Source of the DNA: Gammaproteobacteria bacterium
Lineage (GTDB): Bacteria > Pseudomonadota > Gammaproteobacteria > Pseudomonadales > Azotimanducaceae
NCBI GenBank assembly: GCA_026707735.1
Contig: JAPOWH010000012.1
Coordinates: 1 to 64,000, forward strand
Direction of reading: 5' to 3'
Length of the DNA: 64,000 nucleotides
In this document: positions 14,710-22,020 of the stretch, piece after piece
Layout of the letters: every line of letters begins with the position of its first letter
Position numbering within the stretch: the first letter of the stretch is position 1
The notes under the pieces: generated by a model
Databases searched by the model: none
Told to the model about the DNA's origin: nothing
Seen by the model: the letters and a program-made list of their open reading frames with translations, nothing else
Made by a program: the position numbers and the translations under genes

Positions 14710-14997
14710 ATGACAATAGCCAGTGAATTCATGGAGAATTTACGATTTCAAGCAACGAACGCCGGTCCACTTGTTGACATATTTCGTTTCGTGCCGAAAC
14801 CAGAAGATCAATTTGTTCGTCTAGTGGTAGTTTACTTAGTACACGATAGACATGGGAATCCTCTTCCCGATGTATCTGTTTCAGTAATTCCATCCGAGTC
14901 AGAATTTTCAGACCTTTTTGCTCAGCTTCCGTTAGCTGAAGGTCTTGAGGAGTACATTGTTCGTGTTGTACGTTCGCTTCGCTATTTGGAGTCATGA
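14710..14997 (+). CDS. Small hypothetical protein (95 aa), element cargo
   Basis: ATG 14710 follows GAGGAG by eight bases, 18 bases after the previous stop. The protein (starting MTIASEFMENLRFQATN, with FVRLVVVYLVHDRHGNPLPD in the middle) is soluble and mixed alpha/beta. Its stop overlaps the next start as ATGA. An antisense frame 14729-14995 is also open for 88 codons but lacks a ribosome site. No family recognised. Confidence 0.6.
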   Translation: MTIASEFMENLRFQATNAGPLVDIFRFVPKPEDQFVRLVVVYLVHDRHGNPLPDVSVSVIPSESEFSDLFAQLPLAEGLEEYIVRVVRSLRYLES

Positions 14998-15317
14998 TTC
15001 ACCACTACTTAAAGGACAATATGGATTCGGAGACGTATGAGGGATTACTTCGATTACAGGGGGAGCTTGACGGTGCCAGTCGGGCGCTAGCCGTGCTCAT
15101 GGAACTAGTGGTCCGATTGAGCCGAGAGGACATGGCCATAACGCGGCGGGAGTTCGGGCAGCTGCTAGCTGATATTGTCGAGGATGACCAGCTGATTTCA
15201 GACGGAGTTTACGGCGAGGGAGTCGAGAGCTTCATCGAGCGCTTGCGGCGACAGTTTGGGGAGTTGGCTGAGATTGACGCGGTACCGCCACCAGCCGGCG
15301 AGGGCACGTTGCATTGA
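14994..15317 (+). CDS. Hypothetical helical protein (107 aa), element cargo
   Basis: Coupled to the previous gene by a four-base ATGA overlap. The protein is predominantly helical: YEGLLRLQGELDGASRALAV, MAITRREFGQLLADIVEDDQ and ESFIERLRRQFGELAEID have heptad-like hydrophobic spacing that suits a dimer or adaptor. No family recognised. It is the last gene before the hairpin repeat at 15340. Confidence 0.6.
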   Translation: MIHHYLKDNMDSETYEGLLRLQGELDGASRALAVLMELVVRLSREDMAITRREFGQLLADIVEDDQLISDGVYGEGVESFIERLRRQFGELAEIDAVPPPAGEGTLH

Positions 15318-15339
15318 GTTTGGACTACAGTTTAGAGAA

Positions 15340-15377
15340 AAAGAAGCGGCGACCCATAAGGAGAAATCACCGCTTCT
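15340..15377 (+). repeat. AAAGAAGCGGCGACC hairpin repeat, copy A
   Basis: AAAGAAGCGGCGACCC, a short spacer, then ATCACCGCTTCT. It forms an 8-bp stem AGAAGCGG / CCGCTTCT. A near-identical copy lies at 15690. Each copy follows a gene stop and precedes the ribosome site of the next small gene, so it may be an intergenic processing or termination element. Confidence 0.6.
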
Positions 15378-15411
15378 TCAACCTGCATCTAGACCCATAG
15401 GAGGTAGACAG

Positions 15412-15453
15412 ATGCATACGCCCATCACAAACACCCAAAGGAGGTTAAATTGA
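15412..15453 (+). CDS. 13-residue micro-ORF overlapping the next gene
   Basis: ATG 15412 follows TAGGAGGT (15398-15405). The peptide is MHTPITNTQRRLN, and its TGA stop overlaps the next ATG (TGATG, 15451-15455). The Shine-Dalgarno of the next gene (AAAGGAGGT) lies inside the micro-ORF. This arrangement suggests translational coupling or a regulatory leader peptide. Confidence 0.45.
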   Translation: MHTPITNTQRRLN

Positions 15454-15668
15454 TGAGACGCTATTTGATAGCCTATTCGGGCAATACTAAATCCGCACGG
15501 TATAACAAGGCCACGCGGATATTCCAAAAGCAGAACGCTCGGAGAATAGCCGATGGCACTTGGATAGTTGAGAGCACGGAACCGACAGCCGACAAATTCA
15601 TAGGTTCGTTGCCCGACGCTTTCTTCCGTTGCCACGTCAACATCGTGCTTTGCCGACCACTTTATTAG
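15453..15668 (+). CDS. Small protein (71 aa) resembling the SinR/Cas2-like ferredoxin fold, element cargo
   Basis: The protein opens MRRYLIAYSGNTKSARYNKA, with a beta strand, then helix, then ADGTWIVESTEPTADKFIGS and a final strand VNIVLCRPLY. This strand-helix-strand order with a YLI-Y start and TWIVEST core resembles small Cas2/SinR-like proteins. The resemblance is weak, is based on pattern only, and no cas1 or CRISPR array is present. ATG 15453 is preceded by AAAGGAGGT at seven bases, an excellent ribosome site. Confidence 0.55.
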   Translation: MRRYLIAYSGNTKSARYNKATRIFQKQNARRIADGTWIVESTEPTADKFIGSLPDAFFRCHVNIVLCRPLY

Positions 15669-15689
15669 TTAGTGCAGTAGGCTACAATT

Positions 15690-15726
15690 AAAGAAGCGGC
15701 GACCCCAATACAGACATCACCGCTTC
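15690..15726 (+). repeat. AAAGAAGCGGCGACC hairpin repeat, copy B
   Basis: AAAGAAGCGGCGACCCC, a different spacer, then ATCACCGCTTC. The stem is GAAGCGG / CCGCTTC. Both copies are preceded by a CTACA-TT-A stretch. It lies between the 71-residue gene and the 53-residue gene. Confidence 0.6.
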
Positions 15727-15756
15727 CGAATATCAAATCCCCCCGAGGAGAGGGAA

Positions 15757-15918
15757 ATGCAACACTATATAGAGCTAACAATTCGAGAGATACAGTTGTA
15801 TCAGTTCCATATCGAGATTATTGATAGCCCGGTAACTTGCTCTGCTGAGTCAGAACGAGAGGTCGGGACTCTGGAGCGGTTCCTGACTGAGCATTATTTC
15901 CCAGAACTACTCACTTGA
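15757..15918 (+). CDS. Very small hypothetical protein (53 aa), element cargo
   Basis: ATG 15757 follows GAGGAG. The product starts MQHYIELTIREIQLYQFHIE and ends in an acidic helix (EVGTLERFLTEHYFPELLT). A short alpha/beta protein with no recognised family. The next frame starts four bases after its TGA. Strong ribosome site and position behind the repeated hairpin support it. Confidence 0.5.
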   Translation: MQHYIELTIREIQLYQFHIEIIDSPVTCSAESEREVGTLERFLTEHYFPELLT

Positions 15919-15922
15919 GTTG

Positions 15923-16156
15923 ATGCGATATAAACTGAAGGACGGCTTCACGTCGTCGCAATTCTTGTCCGTAGATCAAGATTCGCGTTGGAATTCCCAC
16001 ATTCCGCAGGTGCGGCGATTCACTGAGGAGTTTAAACACATCATGCTGAGGATTGTACCTATGCCGATCATGCAAGGTATCCATATTTATCCCTGTCTAA
16101 CCTGGTTAACGGCGGGCGGGTTTCGGCTTGGCTTTGGTCTGAGTCTTGCGGTCTAG
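15923..16156 (+). CDS. Small hypothetical protein (77 aa), element cargo
   Basis: Begins four bases after the previous stop (TTGATG), so translational coupling is likely. No separate Shine-Dalgarno is seen. The N-terminal part (MRYKLKDGFTSSQFLSVDQD) is polar and the C-terminal part hydrophobic. Its 3' end overlaps the convergent gene at 16106 by 51 bases, so one of the two may be shorter or not coding. No family recognised. Confidence 0.4.
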   Translation: MRYKLKDGFTSSQFLSVDQDSRWNSHIPQVRRFTEEFKHIMLRIVPMPIMQGIHIYPCLTWLTAGGFRLGFGLSLAV

Positions 16157-16315
16157 GTTGCGGATGGTACGCGGTGGTTCGTCGATGCCGGTGAGCTTAC
16201 GCATGACGTGCATGGCGTTGGCGACTTCGCAGACTGGTTGTCGACTCCCGTCAGGGCTGGGGGCGAAGGGTTGTTGCTTGCGGAGTTGGCGGAGTTCTTT
16301 GGCGGTGTAGGTCAT
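16106..16315 (-). CDS. Small basic hypothetical protein (69 aa), element cargo
   Basis: Starting at ATG 16315, six bases after GGAG, the protein reads MTYTAKELRQLRKQQPFAPS and later NAMHVMRKLTG, ending in a basic Lys/Arg/Pro-rich tail. The composition suggests nucleic-acid contact (inference). It is transcribed away from the gene at 16512, and the hairpin at 16421 lies between them. Confidence 0.5.
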   Translation of the reverse strand: MTYTAKELRQLRKQQPFAPSPDGSRQPVCEVANAMHVMRKLTGIDEPPRTIRNLDRKTQTKAKPKPARR

Positions 16316-16420
16316 GTTTTGCTCCATTCAGACGTAGAGTGTAACATATAGCGTTAGTTTCTGTGAGTTTAGCAAATCAAGATTTCGCGACAGGTAGCAG
16401 TAAGTTTCGATTCGTGTTCT

Positions 16421-16478
16421 GACTCCCCACCGCCTCTCTCTGAATTGACGTAAGTAAACCTCTGAATGGTGGGGAGTC
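16421..16478. other. Long-range inverted repeat in a divergent promoter region
   Basis: GACTCCCCACC (16421-16431) and GGTGGGGAGTC (16468-16478) form a perfect 11-bp stem around 36 bases that carry CTCTGAAT twice. It lies between the leftward gene ending its 5' side at 16315 and the rightward gene starting at 16512. It could be an operator or a structured leader. Confidence 0.5.
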
Positions 16479-16511
16479 GAACTAGAGGCGATTTTTGTTT
16501 CGGGAGAATTC

Positions 16512-16799
16512 ATGTCGTACTTAATCATTAGACCTGTACTGAATCACTATTACACAGGGGAGGATCGGTCGCAAGATTATGGTAACTTACACGAGTTAAT
16601 CGGTACCTGCGGGAATATACTAATACATGAACACGGTTTGTATTTACTACACTCAAATTATAGCTTTGACGATACATATCGTATTATTGAAGAGTCACTG
16701 CCCAGAGCGGAAGATCAACTCATTGTCGCAGAAACTCAAACCGAGTACAACAGGGGTAGCGGCGGGTTTGAACCGATAGTCAGACAACGGCTCTTTTGA
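16512..16799 (+). CDS. Small hypothetical protein (95 aa), element cargo
   Basis: ATG 16512 follows GGGAGA. The product starts MSYLIIRPVLNHYYTGEDRS, then HEHGLYLLHSNYSFDDTYRI and a C-terminal REDOX-neutral polar tail. It has alternating strands and helices like the 71-residue cargo protein but no clear family. The 3' end overlaps the convergent DUF2971-like gene by 20 bases. Confidence 0.55.
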   Translation: MSYLIIRPVLNHYYTGEDRSQDYGNLHELIGTCGNILIHEHGLYLLHSNYSFDDTYRIIEESLPRAEDQLIVAETQTEYNRGSGGFEPIVRQRLF

Positions 16800-17589
16800 A
16801 TTTCCGTGCATCTTGCTCCAGTACGATCTCGGCCGACAGTTTATCATACACTTTGACATCACCCAATTTGGGAAATTCAAAGAAAAACCTTTCACGATCG
16901 AATTTTTCGATACCGTCATCGGGTACAAATGCAATTCGAAACTCTGCTTCAATTGCAAACTGATTGAAATCTTTAACAAACCACGCTGTATGACCTGAAA
17001 GCTGCGGTGACAGCAACTCCAAGAATTCCTTGGAGTTCTCGATAGTCAGATCGGTGTTCAGATCAACGTACATTACTTTACCGAAAATTGCTGACCAATG
17101 TTTGAGATCCGGTAAGAATCTAGTCCGTACATTGTTGATTCTTAGTGCGAGCAAGTGGATAAAGGGTTTGGTGTTTATTTCAATGACATGATCCGCGTTG
17201 AATCTATCAAATAGATCAAGGTCCAATCTGGTGCTACAGCATAGTACCAAGTAGTCAGTGTGACTCTTTATAGTCTTGGATAGAGACAGTGGGACTAGAG
17301 GTTCACCCGAAGTAAGTTCGGCCAACTTAGTACGCGCTTCTTCGGTCGAATCGTTTTCGTGTATTGCTTTGACCGGGTCAGTAGTAACGAACAACTCGAT
17401 ACAATCGTTGACATTACGGGCCATTACTGACTTATCCATTTCGTTGTCAACGGTAATGGATGTGGCGGATCGAAAAGGTAAAGTACCTTTGATGAAATCT
17501 TTGACGTGTTCTTCTGGTGTATATCTGTATATCTTAGGCGGCAATTTCAGTGATTTAATTTGATCTATGGTTAGTTTTTGCAAACCCAT
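16780..17589 (-). CDS. DUF2971-like protein (269 aa), largest cargo gene of the element
   Basis: The order of features resembles DUF2971 proteins: an opening YRYTPEEHVKDFIKGTLPFR (compare the usual tyrosine-rich start and 'L-F-S-P' segment), a middle DYLVLCCSTRLDLDLFDRFN with HVIEI after it, GKVMYVDLN, and near the end W-KD-F-IEAEFRIAFVP. DUF2971 has no established activity but is often found in accessory regions. The call is by pattern and is uncertain. The gene lies at the right end of the element and reads inward, with its start about 150 bases from the terminal repeat. Confidence 0.45.
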   Translation of the reverse strand: MGLQKLTIDQIKSLKLPPKIYRYTPEEHVKDFIKGTLPFRSATSITVDNEMDKSVMARNVNDCIELFVTTDPVKAIHENDSTEEARTKLAELTSGEPLVPLSLSKTIKSHTDYLVLCCSTRLDLDLFDRFNADHVIEINTKPFIHLLALRINNVRTRFLPDLKHWSAIFGKVMYVDLNTDLTIENSKEFLELLSPQLSGHTAWFVKDFNQFAIEAEFRIAFVPDDGIEKFDRERFFFEFPKLGDVKVYDKLSAEIVLEQDARKFKRAVV

Positions 17590-17739
17590 CTTCGGCTCCT
17601 ACGGGCGACAAGTGGGGTCATATAGTGCGTGTGGGACGGTTAGTCGGACTGGCAACCGCTAGAGCTGCGGTCGTCCAGTACAAGGCAGCCTCTCGGCTGG
17701 GCTAGTCGCTGGATTGCACCTCGACTCGGCGGGTAAACT

Positions 17740-17763
17740 AAATGTCAAACTGAGGCACTACCC
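17740..17763 (-). repeat. Right terminal inverted repeat
   Basis: On the minus strand it reads GGGTAGTGCCTCAGTTTGAC followed by ATTT. It is identical over 20 bases to the copy at 11427 and differs at two of 20 from the copy at 11350. GAAATT follows directly. Confidence 0.85.
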
Positions 17764-17769
17764 GAAATT
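17764..17769. repeat. Target-site duplication, right copy (GAAATT)
   Basis: Exact repeat of 11344-11349 directly outside the right terminal repeat. Confidence 0.85.
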
Positions 17770-18111
17770 GACATTGTGGATTTATTCAGTGACCCAGGCA
17801 AGTAATCCATCAGTCCATTATGGACCTTCCCAACTGGGATCTTATTCGTGCCTGGGGTCGCGAACAATAGCCCCGAAAATAGCTTCAGGTTGGGAGTCTA
17901 GATCATATGGGAATTTTTGAAAATCGTACGTCTTTGAGCAGCAACAAGAATGAACCTTGGTGGTGATTCACGCATACTACTACCTGCCATATCGTGGCCA
18001 TTGGAATAATTGGGACGAAGGATCCAGGTGTGCGCATTGCGAACCGAATGGGCTTCAGTGCGTGAGACGGAGTTCGATTTTGAAGCTACATGAGACAGTG
18101 CTGGTGGACAT
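17770..18111 (-). other. Severed start codon and upstream region of the interrupted peptidase gene
   Basis: The minus-strand ATG at 17774-17772 starts MSI and continues, after removal of the element, into the signal peptide of the peptidase gene ending at 10629. The rest of this stretch up to the HIT gene (18112) is the former promoter region. No gene is seen in it. Confidence 0.7.
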
Positions 18112-18540
18112 ATGACCTACGATGAGAACAACATTTTTGCCAAAATAATTCGGGGCGAGGCCCCTGCACACATCGTTGAGCAAGACGATGCATGCCTAAC
18201 CATGATGGACATCATGCCCCAAAGTCCTGGGCACACACTAGTGATACCCAAGGAACCGGCAATCGACGTCTTTGAAGTCTCAGATCGTGGCCTTGAGCAA
18301 GTCATTCTGCAGACTCGCCGAGTGGCCCGAGCAATTGACAGAGTTTTCGAACCAGACGGAGTGATGCTTGTGCAATTGAACCGGTCTGGAGCCGGGCAAA
18401 GCGTATTTCACCTGCACTTTCATGTCATTCCTCGCTGGGGCGGCTTACAAATGGCATTTCATAGTCGAGATGTTGAGAAGAGTGAAATTCTTACCGAACA
18501 TGCCTCAAAAATACGTAGTGCGCTTGCCGAGATTGTCTAG
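18112..18540 (+). CDS. HIT-family nucleotide hydrolase/transferase
   Basis: A 142-residue HIT protein. The start NIFAKIIRGEAPAHIVEQDD and the histidine triad VFHLHFHVIPRW (His-x-His-x-His) are diagnostic. Members hydrolyse or transfer nucleoside phosphate conjugates such as adenosine phosphoramidates, and the substrate cannot be read. Standalone gene with its own promoter region. Confidence 0.93.
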   Translation: MTYDENNIFAKIIRGEAPAHIVEQDDACLTMMDIMPQSPGHTLVIPKEPAIDVFEVSDRGLEQVILQTRRVARAIDRVFEPDGVMLVQLNRSGAGQSVFHLHFHVIPRWGGLQMAFHSRDVEKSEILTEHASKIRSALAEIV

Positions 18541-18699
18541 CTGGATTCAGGATTCCGGAATGTGTTAACGAGAGGTGACTACCGACCAATTGGTTATTAT
18601 TCGTACTTTCTGACGAATCGAATTGCACGCAAATTCGCCTGTAGGACGTAAGAAAAAAGTCGTGGGACTAGCGTCTGGGCTGAAAGAAGGGAGGAATTC

Positions 18700-19809
18700 A
18701 TGCAGGAGTCGCTGACACTAGATCAAAAGAGAGATCTCTACCGGGACGGCTACATAATCGTCAAGGGTGCTGTTTCGGAAGAACTCACGGACGCCGCGCT
18801 ACACCGCATCAACAATCCTGTCGAGGGCGAGTATGCGGGAGTAACAACACCGTTGACGGATTTGGTGAACGCCAGTTCTGTTACGCCAATCCTTCACGAG
18901 GCAATGGGTTACTTTGATCCTCCCATCGCGTGTCAAGTGGGAGTACTTCCAGTACGAGAACCTGGAAAGCACTACAACAACCTTGGATATCCCGACATGG
19001 ATATGCCGTACTACGGAGCGGAGTCTCACATGGATGGGCTGTGCACGATAGGAGTACCACAAAAGCCGATCTCAGGAACGCCCGAAGAACGCTATCACCA
19101 CTATATTTCATCTGGACCTAAGGGTGATATTGGTCGATCTCCCGAAGTAATGGGTCACAACAGCGTTCCTCTGTTTGAGGATCCAGAAATGACCTTAGGA
19201 AACGGTAGCTTTACAGCGTTTGTCTTTGTGTGCTTGAACGATCAAACTCGGGAAGGCTGCGGACAAACCGCATTGTTACGCGGTGCCCACCACGAGACAG
19301 AGAAGTTTTTCCAATGGCAACGGGCTCAAAACAATTGCATGGGTCCGGAAGGACCGGGTTGGCCACGCCTTAATTACGATGCTCCAAATGGATGCGGACA
19401 CGTATATTTGCCGGAAGCGGTTCGAAGCAAGTTCCTCGACGAAACTTCTGAATCTACTCCCGATGGAGCCAAATGGCCTCGGCCGACGCAAGTCCTAATG
19501 GAAAAGGGCGATGCGTGCATAACGCTTTACCATATTCCTCACTCTGGTACGCGCAATGAGAATGGCACGGAGTCGCGCAAGAACATAATCTTTCGAATTC
19601 GAAATAAGAAACGACAGCCAAACGTCATGGTGAATGGAATCTCCGATCATCCCGACCGCGGTCAAAGAGGAGAGTGGCTGGAATTCGAAGAAGGCAACAA
19701 TCCGTGGGAACGATCCAAGGACATGCTCTGCGACATGTGGGACGAATGGGCTGGTATGCAAGAAATTGCTCTCGAGGAGAAAGCAAAGGAGAGCACTACA
19801 GCACTGTAA
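18700..19809 (+). CDS. Phytanoyl-CoA dioxygenase (PhyH)-family Fe(II)/2-oxoglutarate oxygenase
   Basis: A 369-residue protein beginning with the family pattern KRDLYRDGYIIVKGAVSEEL. The metal triad is seen as His110 and Asp112 (ESHMDGL) and a distal His281 in YHIPHSGTRNENGTES, with Arg299 in the FRIR segment for 2-oxoglutarate. It is longer than the PhyH core because of a middle insertion (residues about 120-170). PhyH proteins hydroxylate many small molecules and the substrate is unknown. AAGGGAGGA precedes ATG 18700. Confidence 0.85.
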   Translation: MQESLTLDQKRDLYRDGYIIVKGAVSEELTDAALHRINNPVEGEYAGVTTPLTDLVNASSVTPILHEAMGYFDPPIACQVGVLPVREPGKHYNNLGYPDMDMPYYGAESHMDGLCTIGVPQKPISGTPEERYHHYISSGPKGDIGRSPEVMGHNSVPLFEDPEMTLGNGSFTAFVFVCLNDQTREGCGQTALLRGAHHETEKFFQWQRAQNNCMGPEGPGWPRLNYDAPNGCGHVYLPEAVRSKFLDETSESTPDGAKWPRPTQVLMEKGDACITLYHIPHSGTRNENGTESRKNIIFRIRNKKRQPNVMVNGISDHPDRGQRGEWLEFEEGNNPWERSKDMLCDMWDEWAGMQEIALEEKAKESTTAL

Positions 19810-20316
19810 GAACAGACGGTAGTTCTTGAAATCAAAGCTGAATAAATCGAATCGTTATCGAGTTTGAAATTCAACAGACTCTGCGAGGGAGTGTTCTGAA
19901 TGAGGCGAAATTGCGAATTGGCTCGCGATTGGATACGCAAATTCTCGTCTTAACTTAGTGTACAAGCGACGATTGCAGACACAAAAAGCCCAGCGACTAA
20001 GACTCTTGGCGCGAGTCGAATCTAGGTGAGATTTCCAACAAGCATTAGTCCTGCATGCAAAGATCGAATGGTGCGGTCAGTCCGAAATTTAGGGAACGGG
20101 CTACTCTTCGAAAGAGTTTGCAATGTACTTGGGGCATGAGGGCATTTCGTCCGTCTTTTTGTACGCCCACACTGCTCAGAGTGGGATTTCGTGACATTTA
20201 CCACACCCACAAAGACTTGTAGCGACTTGTAGCAACAAGATCTCAGACGATTCTTCACGATGAGAATTTGCTCTCGACATTCCTTACGCTGTCACAGGCA
20301 TTGTTGTTGAATCGCG
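19810..20316. other. 507-base intergenic stretch with an integrase remnant
   Basis: Apart from the tyrosine-recombinase fragment at 20093-20194, no coding frame or clear regulatory signal is seen. The region leads into the PH-domain operon. Confidence 0.5.
20093..20194 (+). pseudogene. Remnant of a tyrosine recombinase C-terminus
   Basis: Between an in-frame TAG and the TGA at 20192-20194 the frame reads KEFAMYLGHEGISSVFLYAH. This matches the end of phage-type integrases, where LGH carries a catalytic His and the nearby YAH carries the nucleophilic Tyr. The N-terminal and central parts are gone, so this is a relic of an old integrated element. Short length makes chance possible. Confidence 0.5.
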
Positions 20317-22020
20317 ATGGATCAGAATTCACTAGATAGCTTGGCCAGCGAAGAGCCGCAAAGCCACCAATGGAACCGCACTTCACCGCTCGTGGTTCCG
20401 TTCTTTATAGGTCAACGATTCAAGTCCATTGTCGGAAGCGCGTTTAGTACCTTTCTGAACATCGCGGGTCCCGCCGCTCCCGTGTTCGTCTTACTTAGTG
20501 ATGTTGGCGTGAGTTTGATGTGGCGGGTAGTCTTGGCGATCGCATTCACGTTCGTAGTTCAGTGCTTCGCAGCAGTAGCGATGTATTGGTTCTTCAAGTA
20601 TCGCGTGGATGGCAGTACGGTCAGCGTCAGATCGGGCGTATTGGACAGGCACCGGACAGATGTTCCGTGGAATCAGGTTCGAGCAGTGAATGTGACGCGA
20701 GGTCCGTATGATCGACTGTTTCGCTTGGGACAGGTCTCCTTCGACACGGCTGGTTCCCAAGGAGCTGAGATTGAAATTCCAGGAATAAAGCTCTCACAAA
20801 TAGAGCAGCTTGTGAAGCGTGTCAACACTAACAAATTCGAGGATGAAATTGTCAGGCCCACACAGAGCGAAACTACGCATGACTCAGAAGAGGTCGCTAA
20901 TGAACAACCTGTTTCTCAGGGAGAGATCCTTTTTGAGTTGCAATTGCCCCAACTACTGAGAGCCACATTTTGTTTGGGTGGTGAGGTCAAAGCAGTTCTT
21001 AAAGGGGCTCTATCGTTTGCAGGGCTCTATGTGTTGCTGCGTTGGGGGTTGCACCACTTTGCAGGAGACAAGTCTGGTCCACTTCTCGACGCGCTGTTTG
21101 GGTGGATAGGTGAGCTTCCAGAGAACTTTCTTGTGGATGTGATGCGTCTACCAAAGCTGGCAGAAAGCATCCTGGCGATTTCTATTTTGGACTCGTCAGT
21201 TGGATTAGTGGCATTCTTCAGCTTGCTTGCGGTCTTTGTTTCGGTGCTCTCGTTGTTGATGGACCGCTGGCGTTTCATTAAGAAGAACTTTGGCCTTGTA
21301 CTACGACACGACGACACTCACTTAGTAGCCGAAAGCGGCCTGTTCTCGAAGACACGGGTCACGGTAGTCAAGAACCGGATTCAGGAGATTTCCTTTGAAT
21401 GCAACCTGCGAGAACGGCTATTGAATCGGGGCAAACTGACATTGCAGCAATCCGAAAGTGACACTGAGCACGAACTGAGTATTCCGTATGTAGATGTTCA
21501 CACTGTTGATTGCATTGCTCGGCTGACGTATGGCAGTGATGCGCGTGATATATCACTTGGACCGTACTCGACTCGGCTTCTCAGAGTGTCTGCAGTTGAC
21601 CTCTACATAAGCCTAATTGGCGTTGTAATGTTGTGGACTCCCGTTGCTATTGCTGCTATTGCCACCGTTATTCCCTATCTGCGACAGTTCTTGTGGCCTT
21701 ATGCTTTGGTGTTGCCGGTCTATGGCATCGTGCATGCTTATTTGAGTTGGCGAAAGGAGGGCTACCTATTGGGAGATCGTTTCGTGATACGCCGTACCGG
21801 GGGTCTTGTTGCGTATAAGGTCCGCGCAGTTCGGTTGGAAAAGGTCCAAAATGTGGCGATTACGCAAGCGCTCATACAGAGAATTCGAGCCAGGTGTAAT
21901 CTCAAGATCCAGTATGTGGTCGACTCCATCATCATCCCCTACTTGGACTTGGCTTCTGCAAAGTCGATGCGCTCTCGAGTACTCCACGTTGTAGAAAAAG
22001 AAAAGCTCAAATGGATCTAG
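20317..22020 (+). CDS. Bacterial PH-domain (DUF304) membrane protein, YdbT-like
   Basis: A 567-residue protein with three bacterial PH repeats separated by paired membrane segments. Each repeat has a basic-aromatic core: YWFFKYRVDGSTVSVRSGVL with DVPWNQVRAVNVTRGPYDRL; TRVTVVKNRIQEISFECNLR with ERLLNRGKLTLQQ; and GYLLGDRFVIRRTGGLVAYK with RAVRLEKVQNVAITQALIQR. Its stop overlaps the ATG of the second PH gene by ten bases, so the pair is one operon. YdbS/YdbT-like pairs occur widely. Their exact role in the membrane is not established, and one Bacillus pair is linked to bacteriocin resistance. Confidence 0.85.
   Translation: MDQNSLDSLASEEPQSHQWNRTSPLVVPFFIGQRFKSIVGSAFSTFLNIAGPAAPVFVLLSDVGVSLMWRVVLAIAFTFVVQCFAAVAMYWFFKYRVDGSTVSVRSGVLDRHRTDVPWNQVRAVNVTRGPYDRLFRLGQVSFDTAGSQGAEIEIPGIKLSQIEQLVKRVNTNKFEDEIVRPTQSETTHDSEEVANEQPVSQGEILFELQLPQLLRATFCLGGEVKAVLKGALSFAGLYVLLRWGLHHFAGDKSGPLLDALFGWIGELPENFLVDVMRLPKLAESILAISILDSSVGLVAFFSLLAVFVSVLSLLMDRWRFIKKNFGLVLRHDDTHLVAESGLFSKTRVTVVKNRIQEISFECNLRERLLNRGKLTLQQSESDTEHELSIPYVDVHTVDCIARLTYGSDARDISLGPYSTRLLRVSAVDLYISLIGVVMLWTPVAIAAIATVIPYLRQFLWPYALVLPVYGIVHAYLSWRKEGYLLGDRFVIRRTGGLVAYKVRAVRLEKVQNVAITQALIQRIRARCNLKIQYVVDSIIIPYLDLASAKSMRSRVLHVVEKEKLKWI

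Larger units (their letters stand above)
11350..17763. mobile_element. 6.4-kb transposable element with IS1-type transposase and small-gene cargo
   Basis: The element is bounded by inverted ends: GGGTAGTGTCGCAGTTTGAC at the left (11350) and, on the other strand, GGGTAGTGCCTCAGTTTGAC at the right (ends 17763). It is flanked by a direct GAAATT duplication and inserted in codon 3 of a peptidase gene. A transposase gene sits near the left end. The remaining about 4.8 kb hold at least ten small genes of unknown function, one larger DUF2971-like gene, and many strong hairpins. A second perfect copy of the end sequence lies at 11427, so the transposable unit may also be 11427-17763. No known antibiotic-resistance or metabolic cargo is seen. 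Confidence 0.85.

Noticed and set aside
14729-14995. Antisense open frame of 88 codons opposite the 95-residue cargo gene
   Set aside because: No Shine-Dalgarno before its ATG, while the plus-strand gene has GAGGAG and a four-base coupling to the next gene.
15340-15726. Possible CRISPR array because of the repeated 38-base unit next to a Cas2-like-fold gene
   Set aside because: Only two copies about 350 bases apart with a gene between them, and no cas1 or leader; not an array.
16328-16528. 66-codon minus-strand frame over the inverted repeat at 16421-16478
   Set aside because: It crosses the perfect 11-bp inverted repeat and has no ribosome site; the region is better explained as a divergent promoter.
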